A program made the position numbers and the translations under genes. Shown here one piece after another: positions 17,285 to 27,121 of a stretch of DNA of 64,000 nucleotides. Positions within the stretch are counted from its first letter, which is position 1. Each line of letters starts with the position of its first letter. Below the pieces are notes generated by a model that saw only the letters and a list, made by a program, of their open reading frames with translations, did no database searches and had not been told where the DNA came from. The stretch comes from Flavobacterium sp. Root186 (GTDB taxonomy: Bacteria; Bacteroidota; Bacteroidia; Flavobacteriales; Flavobacteriaceae). The stretch spans positions 186,001 to 250,000 of the forward strand of contig NZ_LMHW01000016.1 of the NCBI RefSeq assembly GCF_001428525.1, in the 5' to 3' direction.

Positions 17285-17306
17285 AATAAAAAAGATATTA
17301 AACGCA

Positions 17307-17342
17307 GAAAAGGCTGTTTCGGAAATTCGAAACAGCCTTTTC
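17307..17342. terminator. Strong terminator after the alpha/beta hydrolase
   Basis: 15-bp perfect stem GAAAAGGCTGTTTCG / CGAAACAGCCTTTTC with a 6-nt loop, between convergent genes. Confidence 0.9.
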
Positions 17343-17431
17343 TTTATTTTGAAAGCAAAACCTATAGTAGATAATTTAGCTATTTTTTGAATCAAATAAA
17401 TTGATCTAAAAACTATAAAAAAATCACCTAA

Positions 17432-20194
17432 TTATATTTTTTCTTCAAAAGGGATATTGATATCTAGTATTTCATTTAGCAATACAACTATTTCTTCTAT
17501 ATAACTATTTAGAATCGTTTTGCTGACCGTTATATCAAGGTCTTTTTCTTCTTTAAATCCAAAAGGTAAAAATCCTGATTTTAAATTTTTAAAAGAAATA
17601 ATTCCAACTTCAATTGGAGTATCTCCTGCATGCTCTTCAAACATAAACGCATAAGCTAAAACCTGAATAATTTTATCGTTTTTAAACTCTTGTGTTAATC
17701 CGTTCCACGATTTGAGCATAACGTTTGTTTTTTCAACTTTTCCGGTCTTATAATCAATGATTCTTATTTTTCCGTTGCGAAGTTCGATTCTGTCAACTTC
17801 ACCGCCAATTAAAACCGGAAATGGCAAACTTGCATGATGCAGATGTCTTTCATACCTAGTTTCCAAAGCAATAATTTTAATTGCATCTCCATTTTTGATC
17901 GATTCTAATTCCATTTTCAAAAAATTAGAGACATTGCGTTTTGCAACTTCAAATGCTAAAAGATTACGCCCTTTTTTAATTTCTCCCTCTTTATACACCA
18001 ATTTAAATTGTTTCAGCACTTCATCATCTAACAATTTAAAACAGTTTAATAAGTCAGATTCTGAAATAAATTTTCCAATAAAAGGTTCATACAACGTTTT
18101 TAAAGTTTCATGAATGATTGTTCCAAGTGTATTTAACGCGATGTTTTCTTCGACTTCTTCAACTTCACGAATACGCAGGATTTTTTGAAAATAAAACTCA
18201 ATTGGATTACGGATATAACTCGTTAATGCCGACGGAGAAAATCCATTAGTGGCAATTTCTTTTAAACGCTCCATAACTGCTTCTGATTTCGGAATTACCA
18301 TTGGCTGATATGCCGTGGCAGGCAATACCGGATTATAGATATCAAAAGTCAAATTATGCTTTAATTTTTTTTCGACTTCAAGCTGGGTTATAAAACGACT
18401 GCGTTCACCGGCATCTAACCCGTCGTTTTCAGTATTGTAAATCAGATAAATATTTTTTGCACGCTGCAATAAATGATAAAAGTGATAGGTGTAAATAGCA
18501 TCTTTTTCTTTAAAAGTTGGCAGACCTAATTCTTTCTTCACATCATAAGGAATAAAGGAATTCTGAGATTTTCCTGCCGGAAATTTACCTTCATTCATTG
18601 AAGTAACAATTACGGTTTCAAAATCAAGAACACGGCTTTCAAGAACTCCCATAATTTGTAATCCACGCAAAGGTTCTCCTTCAAAAGAAACTTCAGCCAC
18701 ATCAATAATTTGTTTATAAATAGCATGAAGGGTATCAATATTATCAATGTGTTTATGCTTTGAATAGTAATTAATAAGCTTATTGATCACTTTAAAAACA
18801 GCATAGACAAAAGTTTTTGCAATTTTTTCTTCTTCATTATCATTACTGAAATTGTGTTTTATCAAAAGTAATATTGCAGATATATTTTCAAGAACCGCTA
18901 CAGATCCGTTTTCCCATTTCTGAAACAATAAAGAAAATAATTCGGACGGATTTTGATTAAGTTCTAAAATCTTATTAAGAGTAATAAAAGTATAGTTGTT
19001 TTCTTTGATTATTCTAACAATATGATGGGTCTTTGCATACGGCTCAACTAGAGGATGCGTCAAAATATCCAAAACATCTTTATAATAAAAAACATAACTG
19101 CCTCCAGCACGGGACAGTGCATTAGTATGCATTTTGAAAAACTTAGCTACCAATATCTGCGAGGGGTTATTTTTTCCTGAATACCCCATCGTAATATTTA
19201 AAGCTCCAACCGAAGAAGGCAGCGAATATAGAACTGGAATTAAAAGGTTTTCTTCTCCCAGCACTACTGCAACTTTATCAAGAGAAGCTGCTGGATTTTC
19301 ATTAATTAAATTCTCAATAATACTTCCCGCCAATTTAGCCTGTCCAATTGTTTTTGGAGTACCAATAACCTGAATATTTTTTGTTTGAGAAAAATCGTCT
19401 ACAATCCATTCAAAAGGATGGAATTTATAATGCTTCCAACTTTCTTTAAAACGGCGAACAAAAAGTCCTGCATCATGAAAAGGATCATTTAAAAATGCCT
19501 GGTCTACATCCCAGTAAATTTTGGCCTGATCAAGTGCTAAAAGATGCTGCACAATTTTTTCTTCTGCTGCATTTAAGGCATTGAACCCGGCAAAAATAAA
19601 ATTACGGTTTGAAATAGTATTTGAAAAATGATTTAGATTATTTACTGCTTCTCTATAAATCAAACCTTGATAACCAATGGATTTATTTAAAAGGTGATTA
19701 TATAGTGAATCATAATATAGAGGCAGAAGTTTCCAAAAGTCGATATAATTTTCTAAAAGTTTAGTTTTATTTTCAACCTCTATTCCCCATTTCTTAATGT
19801 CTTCAATATCTTTTAAATAAGACAAAACATGATTTGGCTCCAGAAGATAACGATCAATTTCATTGAAGTCCTGCAAGAGTGTTTTTGCCCAATTAGCAAA
19901 CAACTCAAAAGATTGCTGATGCTGCTTTTCAGTTATCGATAAATAAACTTCGTAAAACTCAAACAGAAGTTCAATTGAATCTATTGATCTAATTGAAGCA
20001 ACATCTTGTACAAAATCTTCAATACTTATAATTTCAGGAGAAAGGATTGTTTTAGAAGTTTCTTTTTTAAGCGCTTCAATTAAAAAAACTTTAGCCCTTT
20101 TGTTCGGCAAAACGATAGTAGTTTCTGCAAGTTTATCAGAATAATCCTGAATTACGACAGCTGCAATTTTCTCTAAGAAAGATGTATTTATCAT
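17432..20194 (-). CDS. addB: AddB-like nuclease/inactive helicase (PD-(D/E)XK)
   Basis: 920 residues from the ATG at 20194. An upstream in-frame ATG at 20221 lies in the loop of the preceding gene's terminator, so it is rejected. It is the likely partner of the AddA-like protein 3 kb away in AddAB-type double-strand-break processing. The N-terminal helicase-like half has VLPNKRAKVFLIEAL where Walker A would be, without the GKT, as is usual in Bacteroidota AddB. The C-terminal nuclease domain shows GEVDRIEL and IIDYKTGK, the Asp and Lys of the PD-(D/E)XK site. The four Cys that hold a Fe-S cluster in Firmicute AddB are not present. Confidence 0.85.
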   Translation of the reverse strand: MINTSFLEKIAAVVIQDYSDKLAETTIVLPNKRAKVFLIEALKKETSKTILSPEIISIEDFVQDVASIRSIDSIELLFEFYEVYLSITEKQHQQSFELFANWAKTLLQDFNEIDRYLLEPNHVLSYLKDIEDIKKWGIEVENKTKLLENYIDFWKLLPLYYDSLYNHLLNKSIGYQGLIYREAVNNLNHFSNTISNRNFIFAGFNALNAAEEKIVQHLLALDQAKIYWDVDQAFLNDPFHDAGLFVRRFKESWKHYKFHPFEWIVDDFSQTKNIQVIGTPKTIGQAKLAGSIIENLINENPAASLDKVAVVLGEENLLIPVLYSLPSSVGALNITMGYSGKNNPSQILVAKFFKMHTNALSRAGGSYVFYYKDVLDILTHPLVEPYAKTHHIVRIIKENNYTFITLNKILELNQNPSELFSLLFQKWENGSVAVLENISAILLLIKHNFSNDNEEEKIAKTFVYAVFKVINKLINYYSKHKHIDNIDTLHAIYKQIIDVAEVSFEGEPLRGLQIMGVLESRVLDFETVIVTSMNEGKFPAGKSQNSFIPYDVKKELGLPTFKEKDAIYTYHFYHLLQRAKNIYLIYNTENDGLDAGERSRFITQLEVEKKLKHNLTFDIYNPVLPATAYQPMVIPKSEAVMERLKEIATNGFSPSALTSYIRNPIEFYFQKILRIREVEEVEENIALNTLGTIIHETLKTLYEPFIGKFISESDLLNCFKLLDDEVLKQFKLVYKEGEIKKGRNLLAFEVAKRNVSNFLKMELESIKNGDAIKIIALETRYERHLHHASLPFPVLIGGEVDRIELRNGKIRIIDYKTGKVEKTNVMLKSWNGLTQEFKNDKIIQVLAYAFMFEEHAGDTPIEVGIISFKNLKSGFLPFGFKEEKDLDITVSKTILNSYIEEIVVLLNEILDINIPFEEKI

Positions 20195-20208
20195 TTTATA
20201 AAAATAAA

Positions 20209-20236
20209 AAAAGCCATTCAATTAAGAATGGCTTTT
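20209..20236 (-). terminator. Terminator between ompA-like gene and addB
   Basis: AAAAGCCATTC / GAATGGCTTTT, 11-bp stem with a 6-nt loop, 23 bp after the OmpA-family stop codon. It overlaps the longer alternative addB start and argues against it. Confidence 0.85.
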
Positions 20237-20258
20237 AGTATTTATTTACAAAAGTAAA

Positions 20259-21722
20259 TTATAGTTTACCTTGGTATTTAGAACCTACGTGTTTAATTTC
20301 AGTTCTTCTGTTTTGTGCTTTACCTGCAGCAGTTTTATTACTTGCAACTGGTTGAGAAGATCCAAATCCTTTAGCTTCTAAGTTTTCTGGATTAACTCCT
20401 CTTTCAACTAAAGCGTTTAATACAGCGTTAGCTCTATCTTGAGAAAGTTTATCGTTTACTTTAGCAGAACCTGTACTATCTGTGTGTCCTTCAATGCTGA
20501 ATTTCGCGTTTGGATAGTTTTTAAGGATTTCTTTAATAGCGTCTAATCTAGCTGGAGTTTCTTTGTCACCAGTTTTGAAAGTAGCTTTTCCTGAGTTAAA
20601 GTAGATCGCTCTAGCTTGAACTTTAAGATCTTCTAAAGCTTGAGAAGATACTTCAGGACATCCTCTGTTACTAGCTGGACCAGCAACTGTAGGACAATCG
20701 TCATCTTTATCTAAAACACCATCTTTATCAGCGTCTAAGAAAGGACAACCACCATTTTCTTTAGGGCCTGCAACTGTAGGACATTTATCGTCTTTATCAG
20801 CGATTCCGTCTCCGTCAGTATCAGGACAACCTTTTAATGCAGCTAAACCAGCAGTATCTGGACAAGCGTCATCTTTGTCAGCAACACCGTCTCCGTCTCT
20901 ATCAGGACATCCGTTTAATGCAGCTAAACCAAATTCATTTGGACAAGCATCAGAAGCATCAACGATTCCGTCTCCGTCAGTATCAGGACATCCGTTGAAT
21001 TGTTTTAAACCAGCAACATCTGGACAAGCATCATCTTTATCGTAGATACCGTCACCGTCAGTGTCTTTACCACCAAATTTGAATACAAGACCTGCAGTGT
21101 GTTGGAAGTGAGATGGAGCATCTGGAGTAACACCATCAGCTTCGTCTCTGTCACCGCTTACAGACCATTTGTATCTTGTAGCTAACTCAAGACCAATAGC
21201 ATCAGTAAACCAAAAAGTAATACCTGCTCCTGGGTTAACAGTTCCATAACTGCTGTCACCGAAGAAAGTATAACCTCCACCAACAGATAACGAAGGATCA
21301 ATCACTTTAGATTTGATTAATTCTTGGAAGCTGTATTTAATAGTAGCATCAATTCCGTAGTACATCAAATCACCAGGATTAATTGTTTTATTACCTCTAG
21401 AATCAGAATCTGCAAATCGATTAAAAACAACATATTTATCAATTTTGTTTACAGAACCCTGTAAACCAACAGAGAATCCACTACCAACATATCTAGACAC
21501 ACCAATGTAAGATAAAGAAGGAAGAATATTCCAGTTGTCTTTCACTTCAAATGGTTGCGAAAAGTGTTGATCAAAGAATCCACTTCCTGAACCAGAACTA
21601 GTTCTAGTATCAACGGCATTAACTCCAAAAGAGATAGCCCATGGATTGTTACTGTCTTGTGCGTGAGAACTTAAACCCATCACCATCATCACAGCAACTA
21701 AAAGTTTGTTAAGATGTTTCAT
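20259..21722 (-). CDS. OmpA-family outer-membrane protein with TSP3 calcium repeats
   Basis: 487 residues. A signal peptide (MKHLNKLLVAVMMVMGLSSHAQ) is followed by a beta-barrel-like region to about residue 215. Then come five or six thrombospondin type-3 units of the DTDGDGI..KDDACP form (about 218-345), which bind calcium and act as a stalk. The last 120 residues are the OmpA peptidoglycan-binding domain with NAKFSIEGHTDSTG and LSQDRANAVLNALVERG. It anchors the outer membrane to the cell wall and is usually very abundant in Flavobacteria. A perfect promoter and a strong terminator make it a single-gene unit, consistent with high expression. Confidence 0.93.
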   Translation of the reverse strand: MKHLNKLLVAVMMVMGLSSHAQDSNNPWAISFGVNAVDTRTSSGSGSGFFDQHFSQPFEVKDNWNILPSLSYIGVSRYVGSGFSVGLQGSVNKIDKYVVFNRFADSDSRGNKTINPGDLMYYGIDATIKYSFQELIKSKVIDPSLSVGGGYTFFGDSSYGTVNPGAGITFWFTDAIGLELATRYKWSVSGDRDEADGVTPDAPSHFQHTAGLVFKFGGKDTDGDGIYDKDDACPDVAGLKQFNGCPDTDGDGIVDASDACPNEFGLAALNGCPDRDGDGVADKDDACPDTAGLAALKGCPDTDGDGIADKDDKCPTVAGPKENGGCPFLDADKDGVLDKDDDCPTVAGPASNRGCPEVSSQALEDLKVQARAIYFNSGKATFKTGDKETPARLDAIKEILKNYPNAKFSIEGHTDSTGSAKVNDKLSQDRANAVLNALVERGVNPENLEAKGFGSSQPVASNKTAAGKAQNRRTEIKHVGSKYQGKL

Positions 21723-21759
21723 ACTTAATTTTTTTAATTACAATTTAGTTAATTACAAG

Positions 21760-21789
21760 CAAAAGTAACACCAAATTTTTTAAATACAA
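21760..21789 (-). promoter_or_regulatory. Promoter of the OmpA-family gene
   Basis: Minus strand TTG (21789-21787), 19-nt spacer, TACTTTTG (21767-21760): both elements match perfectly. It sits 38 bp before the ATG. Confidence 0.75.
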
Positions 21790-21835
21790 AATCAAATGTT
21801 AAAAAAAACCTACAAAAATTACTTGAATGTGGTAA

Positions 21836-23029
21836 TTATATAACTTTTAACATTTTACCTGTTAATTTAAAAGCTTCTATTGCCTTGTCTAAGTGTTCTT
21901 TAGTATGAGCTGCAGAAAGCTGGACTCTTATTCTGGCTTTATCTTTCGGAACAACCGGAAAGAAAAATCCTATAACATAAATTCCTTGTTTTAAAAGTTC
22001 ATTTGCCATGGTCTGTGATAATTTAGCATCGTATAGCATTACTGGTACAATTGCAGAATCACCATCTATTATATCAAATCCTGCTTTTTTCATTCCTTCC
22101 TTAAAGTAATTAGTATTCCATTCTAATTTATCTCTAAGTGTTGTATCTTTTTCTAATAATTCAAAAACCTTTATAGAAGCACCTACAATTGATGGCGCTA
22201 ATGAATTAGAAAACAAATAAGGTCTTGAACGCTGGCGTAAAATTTCTATTATTTCTTTTTTAGCCGTCGTATATCCTCCCATTGCTCCACCTAATGCTTT
22301 TCCTAATGTACCGGTTATAATATCAACACGTCCCATTACTCCTTTTGCTTCGAGTGTACCCTTTCCGGTTGCACCAATAAATCCGGCAGCATGACATTCA
22401 TCAACCATAACTAATGCATCATATTTATCTGCTAAGTCGCAAATTTTATCCAAGGGAGCAACTAATCCATCCATAGAAAAAACACCATCAGTTACAATTA
22501 GCTTAAAACGAGTTCCTGCTTCAGTTGCTTTAATTAACTGCTGTTCCAGATCTTCCATATTGCTGTTTTCATAGCGATAACGAGCTGCTTTACATAAACG
22601 AACTCCATCAATAATAGAAGCATGATTTAAACTATCTGAAATAATTGCATCGTTTTCTCCTAATAAAGGTTCAAAGACACCGCCGTTTGCATCAAAAGCT
22701 GCAGCATATAATATGGTATCTTCTGTACCATAAAAATCTGCTATCTTTTTTTCCAGTGTTTTATGAATATCCTGAGTTCCGCAAATAAAACGTACAGACG
22801 ACATTCCGAAACCATGGGTGTCCATTGCATCTTTTGCCGCCTGAACTACTTCCGGATGCGACGAAAGACCTAAATAATTATTGGCACAAAAATTTAAAAC
22901 TGTCTCTCCTGTCGAAATTGTAATCTCTGCACCTTGAGCAGAAGTTATAATTCGCTCTTTTTTAAAAATTCCATTTTCTTCGATTGTCTGCAGCTCACTT
23001 TGCAGATGCTCTTTAATTTTACCGTACAT
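21836..23029 (-). CDS. kbl: Glycine C-acetyltransferase (2-amino-3-ketobutyrate CoA ligase)
   Basis: PLP enzyme of the alpha-oxoamine synthase family, 397 residues: splits 2-amino-3-ketobutyrate with CoA to glycine and acetyl-CoA in threonine breakdown. The PLP Lys is in GTLGKALGGAMGG, the cofactor Asp and His in MVDECHAAGFIG, and NFCANNYLGLSSHP marks the N-terminal substrate region. The related 8-amino-7-oxononanoate and serine palmitoyl transferases share these motifs. The match to the Kbl layout (TLEKKIADFYGTEDT, FSNSLAPSIVGAS) favours this call. No threonine dehydrogenase is adjacent. Confidence 0.9.
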   Translation of the reverse strand: MYGKIKEHLQSELQTIEENGIFKKERIITSAQGAEITISTGETVLNFCANNYLGLSSHPEVVQAAKDAMDTHGFGMSSVRFICGTQDIHKTLEKKIADFYGTEDTILYAAAFDANGGVFEPLLGENDAIISDSLNHASIIDGVRLCKAARYRYENSNMEDLEQQLIKATEAGTRFKLIVTDGVFSMDGLVAPLDKICDLADKYDALVMVDECHAAGFIGATGKGTLEAKGVMGRVDIITGTLGKALGGAMGGYTTAKKEIIEILRQRSRPYLFSNSLAPSIVGASIKVFELLEKDTTLRDKLEWNTNYFKEGMKKAGFDIIDGDSAIVPVMLYDAKLSQTMANELLKQGIYVIGFFFPVVPKDKARIRVQLSAAHTKEHLDKAIEAFKLTGKMLKVI

Positions 23030-23110
23030 TTTTATCTATTTAAAACGTTAAATATTAACAACTTAACCCGTAAAAAGAGAAGTTTTTTCTTTAACATCTG
23101 ATTAATATTT

Positions 23111-26100
23111 TCACAAATTTACCACTTCAATTTCCGATCCTATATATACCAAAACCTTTTTTAACACTTTGTATCCTAAATCTTCAATAGCATCCTGATA
23201 TTCTTGAATTTGTTGTTGATATTTTGAATTAATTGCGCCGGTTTTATAATCCAATAAATAAGCTTCCTTATTATTAGTTAGCACAACACGGTCTGGCTTT
23301 AAAATTTTCCCTTCTTTTTGAACTATTGTCTGTTCATTTAAAACCTTATAATTACCATCAAAACAAATACTTAATTCATCATGATTGACAATTTCATTAA
23401 GTGTTCTTAAAACCATTTTAGATTGATCAATCGTAATTAACCCATTTTCAAGTGCTTTTACAACTGCAAGATCTACATCTGACTTATCTTTAATAAAAGC
23501 CAAAATTTCATGCACAATATTTCCATACGAAATTGCTTCCTGCTGGTGTGTTCCCCACATCAAAGCTTCACGTTGTGCTATTTTAATATTTTTAGGATTT
23601 AAAACTTCTTTTACTATCGGAATTACTTTTAATGTATCAACAGATTCTTCAGATTTGGAAAGTTTGGTTTTATTGCCAAATTCATATTCCAGCTTTTCAG
23701 AATCAAAAATTCCTTCATGTATTAAAAATTTAATAAAGTACGAAGCCATATTATTTGGAAATTCACCGTCTTTGCGTTCTTTTAAAGATTGAGAAATAAT
23801 ATATAATTGCTCTTCAGCACGTGTTAGCGCAACATATAAAACATTTATATTATCCAATAATTCTTCTTGCTTTTTCAAATTAAAAACGACCGACGCACTT
23901 TCACCAAAACCTTCAACTGCGCTGCTATTATCAATTAAGGCTTTTGGCACGCCTAAATCTGACTCTTCAGTATCCAGCCATAATTTATCTTTTGGTTTTC
24001 TGTTATAATCTTCTTCTGCAAAAGGCATAATTACAACCGGAAACTCCAAACCTTTAGATTTATGAATGGTCATGATTCGAACTGCATTATTTCCTTCCGG
24101 TGACGGAATACTGAATTTCTCAGCATTTTTATCCCAATAATTCAGAAAATCAGCTATTCCAGCTTGGTTTCGAATATCTCTTTCTAAAACAATATCCAGA
24201 AAAAACTGCACATAAGCATTTCCTTCTGACGGAGGTATAAATTTTGAAATGATTATTTCTACAGCTTCATAAAGCGATTTTTTTCGAACATTTTCAAAAG
24301 AAAGCGAAACATCAAATGTCAAAAGCCATTTTTCAAAATCTTCTTCAAATTTCTGTGCCATTCCCTGAGCAATAAAATCATGAATGGGCATTTCGATTTC
24401 TTTATTTTCTGCTAAAAAATGAAGAAAATAAGCTTTCGATTCTAAATCGGCATTGTTGTTTAAATATCTCAGAAGGTTAATTATCAAACGAACTTCTGTC
24501 GCGTTTTGAATCATTAATGTTTCTGATGATAAAAGCGGAATATTTTGCTCTGTCAGGTAATTTGCAATTGCAATCCCCTGATCTCTTTTTCTAGTTAAAA
24601 CAACAATGTCTTTATACTTAAAACCTTCCCGAAGTACTTTTTGAATTGTATTTAAAGTCGCTAAAACATACAAATCTGATTTTTCAACGACTTCTTCTTC
24701 ATCTGCAAAATCATTTTTTTCGATTATTGGAAGAAAAGAAATATTTACATAGCCGCCTTTTTTTGAATTTGTATTTTGAAAACTATGATTTTCATACAAA
24801 TCTTTATAATCTTCATTTATAAATTCAGAAGAAATCAATTTAAAAAAAGCATTATTAAAATTAATAACCTCACTATAACTTCTGTAGTTTGTATCTAAAT
24901 GCTTCAGGACTTTTTCATGACTAAAAAAGGAAACTTCTTCTTTTCCCAAATCAATAAACTGCTCGGCTTTTCCTCCCCTCCATCTATAAATAGATTGTTT
25001 AGGATCACCAACAATCATCAAAGTTCCTTTATTACCATAATCATCTTCACCAGAAAGAGAGTTATGGATTAATGGAATTAAGTTCTGCCATTGCATTTCC
25101 GAAGTATCCTGAAACTCATCGATAAAAAAATGACGGTAACGCTCTCCTAAACGCTCATAAATAAATGGCGCAGGCTGATTCTGAATTTCACGATGAATGA
25201 TCGCATTGAATTCTGAAATGGATAAAACATTTTGTTCTGATTGAATTTTTGCCAATTCATTACTCACTGTATTTAATAAAGAAAGCGGTGTAATGTTTTT
25301 TAGAAATGCTTTGTAAAAATCCCGTTTTTCAAAATTCTTGTAAACCCTGACCAAAATCTGAAGTAATTCCGGGATTATATTTTCAATTAATGATTTGTCT
25401 TTTGCTGTTTTATTAATCGCAATATCATCGAATTCATGAAAAGTTTTATTTCGGGGATTAAATTTCCCGTCTCGAATATTTTCAAGATGATTAGGAAATG
25501 TTCCTCTTGAAAATGATTTTAAATCAATTCCATTTTTATCAATTAATGAAAGTGCTTCTATTGCAAATTGTTCGTTTTCTGATTCCAGTTCTTTACACAA
25601 CGCCAGCATTTTCTTTTTAATCTCAATAAACTCTTCGATTGTTTTATCGTTAAAATGCAGAATCTCATTTCGATTATTTTCATTCAGGACCAAGCGTCCG
25701 GTTTCAAGAATTTCTCTGGATATATCCCAACTTTTATCATCGTCGGTTTTTTCCATTGTAAAATCGATCAGCAATTTAGTCAGCGTTTCGTCCTGACCAG
25801 CCTGCGCAATAATTGCATCAACTGCTTCAACCAATAAATTTTCAGTATCCAGAGTGACTTCAAAAGTCATGGGAAGATTTAAGTCGTGTGCAAAAGCACG
25901 AATCACTTTATGTGTAAATTTATCAATGGTAGAAATATCAAAAGCCGCATAATTATGAATTAAATGCTTGATGATACTTTGCGCTTTTACTTTAATCTGA
26001 ATAATTGAAAGTCCGATATCCCGAGATAAATCTTCCATTAAGTCGACGGCTTTTGCAGAAGGTTCATCTTTTGCAAATTCAGACAAACTTCCTACAATAC

Positions 26101-26269
26101 GGCTTTTCATTTCATGAACTGCCTTATTTGTAAAAGTTATAGCTAAGATATTCCGATAAGCATCGGGTGTTTTTGACGAAAGAATAATTTTTAAATATTC
26201 TTTGACCAAAGTATACGTCTTTCCTGATCCTGCAGAAGCATCATAAATAGAAAAAGACGGACTTTGCAT
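23111..26269 (-). CDS. addA: AddA-like UvrD-family helicase/nuclease
   Basis: 1052 residues from the ATG at 26269 (MQSPSFSIYDASAGSGKTYT). A longer frame upstream is repeat-derived. It is a superfamily 1A helicase for double-strand-break processing. Walker A is ASAGSGKT, motif II is FIDEFQDTSEMQW, motif III is VGDPKQSIYRWRGG, and motifs V/VI are MTIHKSKGLEFPVV and NVLYVALTRAEEQLY. The C-terminal PD-(D/E)XK nuclease retains LLDYKTG. The AddB-like gene is nearby on the same strand, but OmpA and kbl genes lie between them, so they are not one tight operon. Confidence 0.9.
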   Translation of the reverse strand: MQSPSFSIYDASAGSGKTYTLVKEYLKIILSSKTPDAYRNILAITFTNKAVHEMKSRIVGSLSEFAKDEPSAKAVDLMEDLSRDIGLSIIQIKVKAQSIIKHLIHNYAAFDISTIDKFTHKVIRAFAHDLNLPMTFEVTLDTENLLVEAVDAIIAQAGQDETLTKLLIDFTMEKTDDDKSWDISREILETGRLVLNENNRNEILHFNDKTIEEFIEIKKKMLALCKELESENEQFAIEALSLIDKNGIDLKSFSRGTFPNHLENIRDGKFNPRNKTFHEFDDIAINKTAKDKSLIENIIPELLQILVRVYKNFEKRDFYKAFLKNITPLSLLNTVSNELAKIQSEQNVLSISEFNAIIHREIQNQPAPFIYERLGERYRHFFIDEFQDTSEMQWQNLIPLIHNSLSGEDDYGNKGTLMIVGDPKQSIYRWRGGKAEQFIDLGKEEVSFFSHEKVLKHLDTNYRSYSEVINFNNAFFKLISSEFINEDYKDLYENHSFQNTNSKKGGYVNISFLPIIEKNDFADEEEVVEKSDLYVLATLNTIQKVLREGFKYKDIVVLTRKRDQGIAIANYLTEQNIPLLSSETLMIQNATEVRLIINLLRYLNNNADLESKAYFLHFLAENKEIEMPIHDFIAQGMAQKFEEDFEKWLLTFDVSLSFENVRKKSLYEAVEIIISKFIPPSEGNAYVQFFLDIVLERDIRNQAGIADFLNYWDKNAEKFSIPSPEGNNAVRIMTIHKSKGLEFPVVIMPFAEEDYNRKPKDKLWLDTEESDLGVPKALIDNSSAVEGFGESASVVFNLKKQEELLDNINVLYVALTRAEEQLYIISQSLKERKDGEFPNNMASYFIKFLIHEGIFDSEKLEYEFGNKTKLSKSEESVDTLKVIPIVKEVLNPKNIKIAQREALMWGTHQQEAISYGNIVHEILAFIKDKSDVDLAVVKALENGLITIDQSKMVLRTLNEIVNHDELSICFDGNYKVLNEQTIVQKEGKILKPDRVVLTNNKEAYLLDYKTGAINSKYQQQIQEYQDAIEDLGYKVLKKVLVYIGSEIEVVNL

Positions 26270-26324
26270 ACGTTTGGTTTTTGTATTGTAAAAATAGCAC
26301 AATAATATTGAATCCCAATAATGA

Positions 26325-26386
26325 AAAATTCCAAATTCCAATATCTGCGTGCAATGAACACTTCAAATATTGGAATTTGGAATTTT
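26325..26386. repeat. TTCCAAATTCCAA inverted repeat (copy 1)
   Basis: 20-bp perfect arms AAAATTCCAAATTCCAATAT (26325-26344) and its reverse complement (26367-26386), separated by 22 nt, between lspA and addA. Same family as the copies at 42178, 52406 and 57085. Confidence 0.8.
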
Positions 26387-26404
26387 AATATTTTGAAATA
26401 ATTA

Positions 26405-27001
26405 TTAGTGTTTTGGAAATGCTCTTTTATTAAAAACCAATAAGATTCCAACACCTGTAGAAATCGCCATATCGGCAACATTAAAAATAGCATTGAAGAA
26501 CATAAAATGTTTTCCTCCAAAAATTGGAATCCATGCCGGAAGATCGCCTTCCCAAATAGGAAAATAAAACATATCGACAACTAAACCATGAAACCATGTT
26601 CCGTACGGATGTGGCGAAAAAAGGGTTGCCAGATTATGCGTACTGTCATCAAAAATAACTCCGTAAAAAACAGAATCAACAATATTACCAGCGGCACCGG
26701 CAAAAATTAAAGCTATTGAAACAATCAAATAAGTCGAGTGACGTTTCTTAACAGCATCAGCAAGCCAGTATCCAATTCCGAATACCGCAAAAATTCTAAA
26801 AACAGTTAGAATTAACTTTCCGTATTCTCCCGGTATTTTTGTTCCCCACGCCATTCCTTCATTTTCAATAAAATGAATTCTAAACCAGTCAAAAAGCACA
26901 ACTTCTTCACCTAGAATAAAGTTTGTTTTTACATAGATTTTAGAAAGCTGATCAACAATTAGAACTAAAAATATAAGGAAATACGCTTTTCTTAATGACA
27001 T
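26405..27001 (-). CDS. lspA: Lipoprotein signal peptidase II
   Basis: Inner-membrane aspartyl protease that cleaves prolipoproteins before the lipidated Cys. 198 residues with four hydrophobic segments. The two catalytic aspartates are in the conserved blocks GNIVDSVFYG and FNVADMAIS, and ENEGMAWG matches the conserved N-terminal block. The insertion between the two Asp blocks (DDSTHNLATLFSPHPYGTW region) is typical of the Bacteroidota form. It has its own -7 element upstream (27028-27021) after the preceding gene's terminator. Confidence 0.93.
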   Translation of the reverse strand: MSLRKAYFLIFLVLIVDQLSKIYVKTNFILGEEVVLFDWFRIHFIENEGMAWGTKIPGEYGKLILTVFRIFAVFGIGYWLADAVKKRHSTYLIVSIALIFAGAAGNIVDSVFYGVIFDDSTHNLATLFSPHPYGTWFHGLVVDMFYFPIWEGDLPAWIPIFGGKHFMFFNAIFNVADMAISTGVGILLVFNKRAFPKH

Positions 27002-27020
27002 TTTATGATTTTTTGATGCG

Positions 27021-27028
27021 CAAAAATA
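27021..27028 (-). promoter_or_regulatory. -7 element of lspA
   Basis: TATTTTTG on the minus strand, 19 bp before the ATG. No TTG at the ideal distance. Confidence 0.4.
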
Positions 27029-27038
27029 ACAATTAAAT

Positions 27039-27065
27039 CAAAAAAAACGCTCCCTTGGGAACGTT
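27039..27065 (-). terminator. Terminator after the small basic protein
   Basis: Nine-base arms AACGCTCCC / GGGAACGTT with one mismatch and a 2-nt loop; the minus strand then reads a run of eight T. Confidence 0.65.
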
Positions 27066-27121
27066 AATTGTTTTGTAATAAAACTTAAACAAAATAATTT
27101 GCTTCTATTTTGGTTTTGGAT

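Noticed and set aside
20195..20221. Longer N-terminus for the AddB-like protein
   Set aside because: The upstream ATG lies in the loop of the OmpA-gene terminator, so it would not normally be on the addB transcript as a start.
20680..21075. Tandem DNA repeat in the OmpA-family gene
   Set aside because: Explained by TSP3 protein repeats (DTDGDGI..CP), which are normal for this protein family.
17432..26269. AddAB region as a phage-defence island
   Set aside because: AddAB-type recombination is core repair, the neighbours are housekeeping genes, and no defence-specific domains are present.
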